A DNA stretch of 64,000 nt from contig NZ_JARXZC010000018.1 in assembly GCF_029894335.1 (NCBI RefSeq), positions 62,001 to 126,000 of the forward strand, written 5' to 3'. Below, in pieces: positions 61,576 through 64,000 of the stretch (positions within the stretch are counted from its first letter, which is position 1; each line of letters starts with the position of its first letter). The position numbers and the translations under genes were made by a program. Under the pieces are notes generated by a model. It searched no databases. It was not told where the DNA came from and saw only the letters and a list, made by a program, of their open reading frames with translations. This DNA is from Kitasatospora sp. MAP5-34. Its GTDB lineage: Bacteria > Actinomycetota > Actinomycetes > Streptomycetales > Streptomycetaceae.

Positions 61576-62772
61576 GCTCACAGGCGTGGCAGGCTGGTCG
61601 TGGGTGGAACAGTGGATTCCGCCACCGCCGGAGGCGATAGTGTCGATCTTGAGCGGGACGATGTCGCGGCCCGGGAAGTGGTCTCGCAGGATGCCCTGGG
61701 CACGGTCGTCGGCCTGGGCGTCGCCGAAGCGCGGCATGAAGACGGCCTTGTTGGCCACGTAGAAGTTCACGTAGGAGGAGACGAACGCGTCACCACGCCC
61801 GGTCATCCTGTCCGGGTCCGGCTGAGGCATGTCGATGACCTGCAGCTTGTTGCCGTGGGCGTCGGTGGCGTCCGCCAGCACCGTCCTGGCCTGGTCGGCG
61901 GAGCGGGACCAGACGTCGGGGGGCGTGCCGGGGAACGCCTGGTCCAGCAGGACCACCCCGGGGGCGGCGAAGCGGACCAGCGAGTCGACGTGGGCATCGG
62001 TGATGTCCTTGCCACGCACACCGGCCAGCCAGATGATCTTCTGGACGCCCAGCGCCTGGACGATCTCGGCCTCGAGCTGATCCCGGGTTCTGCCCGGGTT
62101 GCGGTTGTCGTTGACCACCGCGCTCTCGGTGATCATCACCGTGCCCAGACCGTCGGTCTCGAAGGAGCCGCCCTCGGCGACGACCGGTGTCTCGATGCGC
62201 CCGATGCCGTACTTGGCCAGGGCCGCCCGTGCGACCTTGGCGTCGTTGCCGTGCTGCTGCTTGTTGCCCCAGCCGTTGAAGTTGAAGTCGACGCCCATCA
62301 GCTTGCCCGACTGCTCGACGAAGACCGGCAGGGTGTCGCGGGCCCACGAGTCGTCCACCGGGATCGGGACGACCTCGACCTCGTTGCCGCACGCCTGCTG
62401 CGCCTGGTCCGCCTGCTCCGGACGGGCGAGCAGGACCACCGGCTCGTAACCCGCGATCGCCCGGGCCAGGCCCGCGATGTCCTGGCGGATGGCGGGGAGC
62501 TGATCACCCCAGATACCGTCCGTCGCCGGCCAGGCCATGAACGTACGCACGTGGTTCTCCCATTCGGCGCCGAACCGGCGACCCGCCGGCGCGCCCGATG
62601 CGCCCGATGCGCCCGATGCCGACGAGGGCGAACCCGGCGCGGGCGGCTGGGAGGGGCCCGGCGAGGCCGGCCCGGCGTCCGACGGCGAGCAGGCGGCCGC
62701 CCCCAGAGCCACCACCCCGGCACCGGCCAGGGACCTCAGCATGGTTCGACGGGACAGGGCGAAATTGGACAT
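61573..62772 (-). CDS. Tat-exported agmatine deiminase family protein (399 aa)
   Basis: Guanidine-modifying enzyme of the agmatine deiminase/PAD_porph fold that would convert agmatine to N-carbamoylputrescine. A Tat signal (LSRRTMLRSLAGAGVVALGA) is followed by a Pro/Ser/Ala linker, so it acts outside. Core motifs: TFMAWPATDGIWGDQL, VPIPVDDSWARDTLPVF, GWGNKQQHGNDAK, EGGSFETDGLGTVM, and the catalytic Cys388 in GGGGIHC. ATG at 62772 follows CCGGAG. A paralogue lies 128 nt upstream on the same strand. Confidence 0.9.
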   Translation of the reverse strand: MSNFALSRRTMLRSLAGAGVVALGAAACSPSDAGPASPGPSQPPAPGSPSSASGASGASGAPAGRRFGAEWENHVRTFMAWPATDGIWGDQLPAIRQDIAGLARAIAGYEPVVLLARPEQADQAQQACGNEVEVVPIPVDDSWARDTLPVFVEQSGKLMGVDFNFNGWGNKQQHGNDAKVARAALAKYGIGRIETPVVAEGGSFETDGLGTVMITESAVVNDNRNPGRTRDQLEAEIVQALGVQKIIWLAGVRGKDITDAHVDSLVRFAAPGVVLLDQAFPGTPPDVWSRSADQARTVLADATDAHGNKLQVIDMPQPDPDRMTGRGDAFVSSYVNFYVANKAVFMPRFGDAQADDRAQGILRDHFPGRDIVPLKIDTIASGGGGIHCSTHDQPATPVS

Positions 62773-62900
62773 GGAGCACTCCGGCAGGTGGATGACGAGC
62801 TTCTTCCCGGGGTGCGGGACCCTGGTGCCGTTCGGCCGCGAGACGGCAGCTGAACGGTCTTGGCGATCACAGGTGATCGTGGCATTCGGCGCAGAGCGGA

Positions 62901-64000
62901 CTACGTCAGCGGCTGGTGCATGGTGGAGCAGTGGATGCCTCCGCCGCCGCCCATCAGCCGGTCGACGTCGAGCTGGACGACCTGCCGTCCGGGGAACGCC
63001 GCCGCGAGGGCGGCCCGCGCCGCCTCGTCCTTCACCCGGTCGCCGAACTGCGCGGTGATGACGGCGCCGTTGACGACATGGAAGTTCAGGTACGAGTCGA
63101 CGAACTTGGAGTCCCGCGAGCGCACGGTGTCGGGACCGTCCACCCGGATCACCTGTAGGCGGCGCCCGCGCGCGTCGGTCGAGCCGGCCAGGATCGCGAG
63201 CTGCTCGCGCGCGTCCCGGGCCCAGATGTCGGTGCGGTCGTCCGGCGGTATCTGCACCATCACCACGCCCGGCCGGACGAAGCGGGAGGTGACATCGATG
63301 TGGTTGTCGGTGATGTCCTTGCCCTTGATGCCGGGAACCCAGATCATCTTGTCCGCGCCGTACGCGTCGAGTACGGCCGCCTCGACCTCGTCCCGGCTCC
63401 GACCACGGTTGCGGTTCTTGTTGACCAGGCTGCTCTCGGTGGCCATCACCGTGCCGTCGCCGTCGGTCTCGATCGAGCCGCCCTCGCCCACGAAGTCCGC
63501 CCGGCTGAAGGCCAGCGACTCGTACTCCGCGGCGTACCCGGCGACCCGGGCGTCGTTGCCGTGGGTCTGCTTCTTTCCCCACCCGTTGAAGTTGAGGCCG
63601 ATGGTGTCGAGCCTGCCGGACGCGTCGCGGCGGAAGACCGGCGCGATGTCGCGCATCCACAGGTCGTCGGTCGGGATCTCGCTGGTCACGGTGACCCCAC
63701 GGCCGCACATCGCCCGGGCGTCCGCTGCGGCGTAGTCGTCCACCGCACACATGATCACCGGCTCGTAGGCCGCGACGGCGCTCGCGATCAGGGCGATGTC
63801 GTCCTGCACCCCGCGCAGCTGACGGCCCCAGATGGACCGGCTCGCGGGCCACGACATCCAGGTGTGCGCGTGCGGCACGTCGTCCATGCTCACCCGCCGG
63901 CGCTCTGCTGCCGCACCGGCCGGCGCGGCGGCGGCGGCCGGTGAGCCGATGGCCACTCCGGCCGCACCGAGACCGGCGGCGCCGAGGACGGCCCGACGTG
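62901..64000 (-). CDS. Tat-exported agmatine deiminase family protein, 5' end beyond right edge
   Basis: Second copy, sharing TWMSWPASRSIWGRQL, IPTDDLWMRDIAPVF, GWGKKQTHGNDARVAGYAAE, EGGSIETDGDGTVMATESS and the catalytic Cys in GGGGGIHC nine residues before the end. The sequence at the edge reads RRAVLGAAGLGAAGVAIG, part of a Tat signal, so the true start lies outside. The internal ATG at 63956 is inside the signal region and is not the start. Confidence 0.9.
   Translation of the reverse strand, partial: RRAVLGAAGLGAAGVAIGSPAAAAAPAGAAAERRRVSMDDVPHAHTWMSWPASRSIWGRQLRGVQDDIALIASAVAAYEPVIMCAVDDYAAADARAMCGRGVTVTSEIPTDDLWMRDIAPVFRRDASGRLDTIGLNFNGWGKKQTHGNDARVAGYAAEYESLAFSRADFVGEGGSIETDGDGTVMATESSLVNKNRNRGRSRDEVEAAVLDAYGADKMIWVPGIKGKDITDNHIDVTSRFVRPGVVMVQIPPDDRTDIWARDAREQLAILAGSTDARGRRLQVIRVDGPDTVRSRDSKFVDSYLNFHVVNGAVITAQFGDRVKDEAARAALAAAFPGRQVVQLDVDRLMGGGGGIHCSTMHQPLT

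Noticed and set aside
62590..62650. SGASGASGA string in the exported agmatine deiminase, considered as a flavinylation site
   Set aside because: It is part of a low-complexity Ser/Gly/Ala linker coded by a simple DNA repeat, is not C-terminal, and has no link to apbE.

Overview
The window is high-GC actinobacterial chromosome, most likely from a Streptomycetaceae member (Streptomyces or Kitasatospora). The evidence is very high GC with strong third-position bias, frequent GTG/TTG starts, ATGA/GTGA stop-start overlaps, and typical streptomycete families: EshA, DUF5995, DUF6325/SHOCT trio, GuaB1, MalT-type LuxR and a GH16-CBM13 glucanase. No rRNA, tRNA, CRISPR array, replication origin or intact insertion sequence was seen. 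The left edge cuts mutA and the right edge cuts an exported agmatine deiminase.

Layout. 0-5.4 kb: housekeeping (mutA, an alpha/beta hydrolase, metG) and a LacI regulator. 5.4-14.3 kb: a redox region. Five genes linked by four 4-nt stop/start overlaps encode a secreted Pro-rich protein ending SGAS, the flavin transferase ApbE, a ferric-reductase-like haem membrane protein ending TGASA, a NuoF-like flavoprotein and a ferredoxin. A two-component system lies directly upstream, and a cytochrome-b561-like protein and a second SGAS-tailed secreted protein lie downstream. I infer an electron chain from NAD(P)H through flavin, Fe-S and membrane haem to outward-facing flavinylated tails. 14.3-15.7 kb: three decayed genes (a regulator, a fabH-like gene, and a fabG-like start joined to a fabF-like end). 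15.7-21.2 kb: flotillin, an NfeD-type partner, a small Rv0909-like protein, the family 2B encapsulin EshA, a Pro/Thr-rich surface protein and a bestrophin-like protein.

21-31 kb: a DeoR/DUF4406/NUDIX operon, a truncated globin, small secreted proteins, an SDR-queA pair, a DUF5995 gene broken by transposase sequence next to an intact paralogue, and guaB1. 31.5-42.6 kb: a peptide-type ABC importer with an amidohydrolase, then a TetR gene, a Tat-exported amine oxidase and a second FAD amine oxidoreductase. Two near-identical 29-bp palindromes, each covering a TTGACA -35 box, suggest that the TetR protein represses both operons. 42.6-48.4 kb: assorted accessory genes. 48.5-50.5 kb: a DyP peroxidase with an encapsulin-targeting motif and its family 1 encapsulin shell, so the window holds two different encapsulin types.

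50.5-64 kb: a divergent PadR/SnoaL-like pair around a palindrome, a potassium channel, a DUF2252 protein, a large LuxR regulator divergent from a SHOCT/DUF6325/SHOCT operon, a GH16 glucanase, a VOC protein, an Smr protein, a urease relic (ureA start joined to ureC end) and two Tat-exported agmatine deiminases. Recurrent themes are genes that keep only their start and end, and short tandem duplications covering or touching stop codons.
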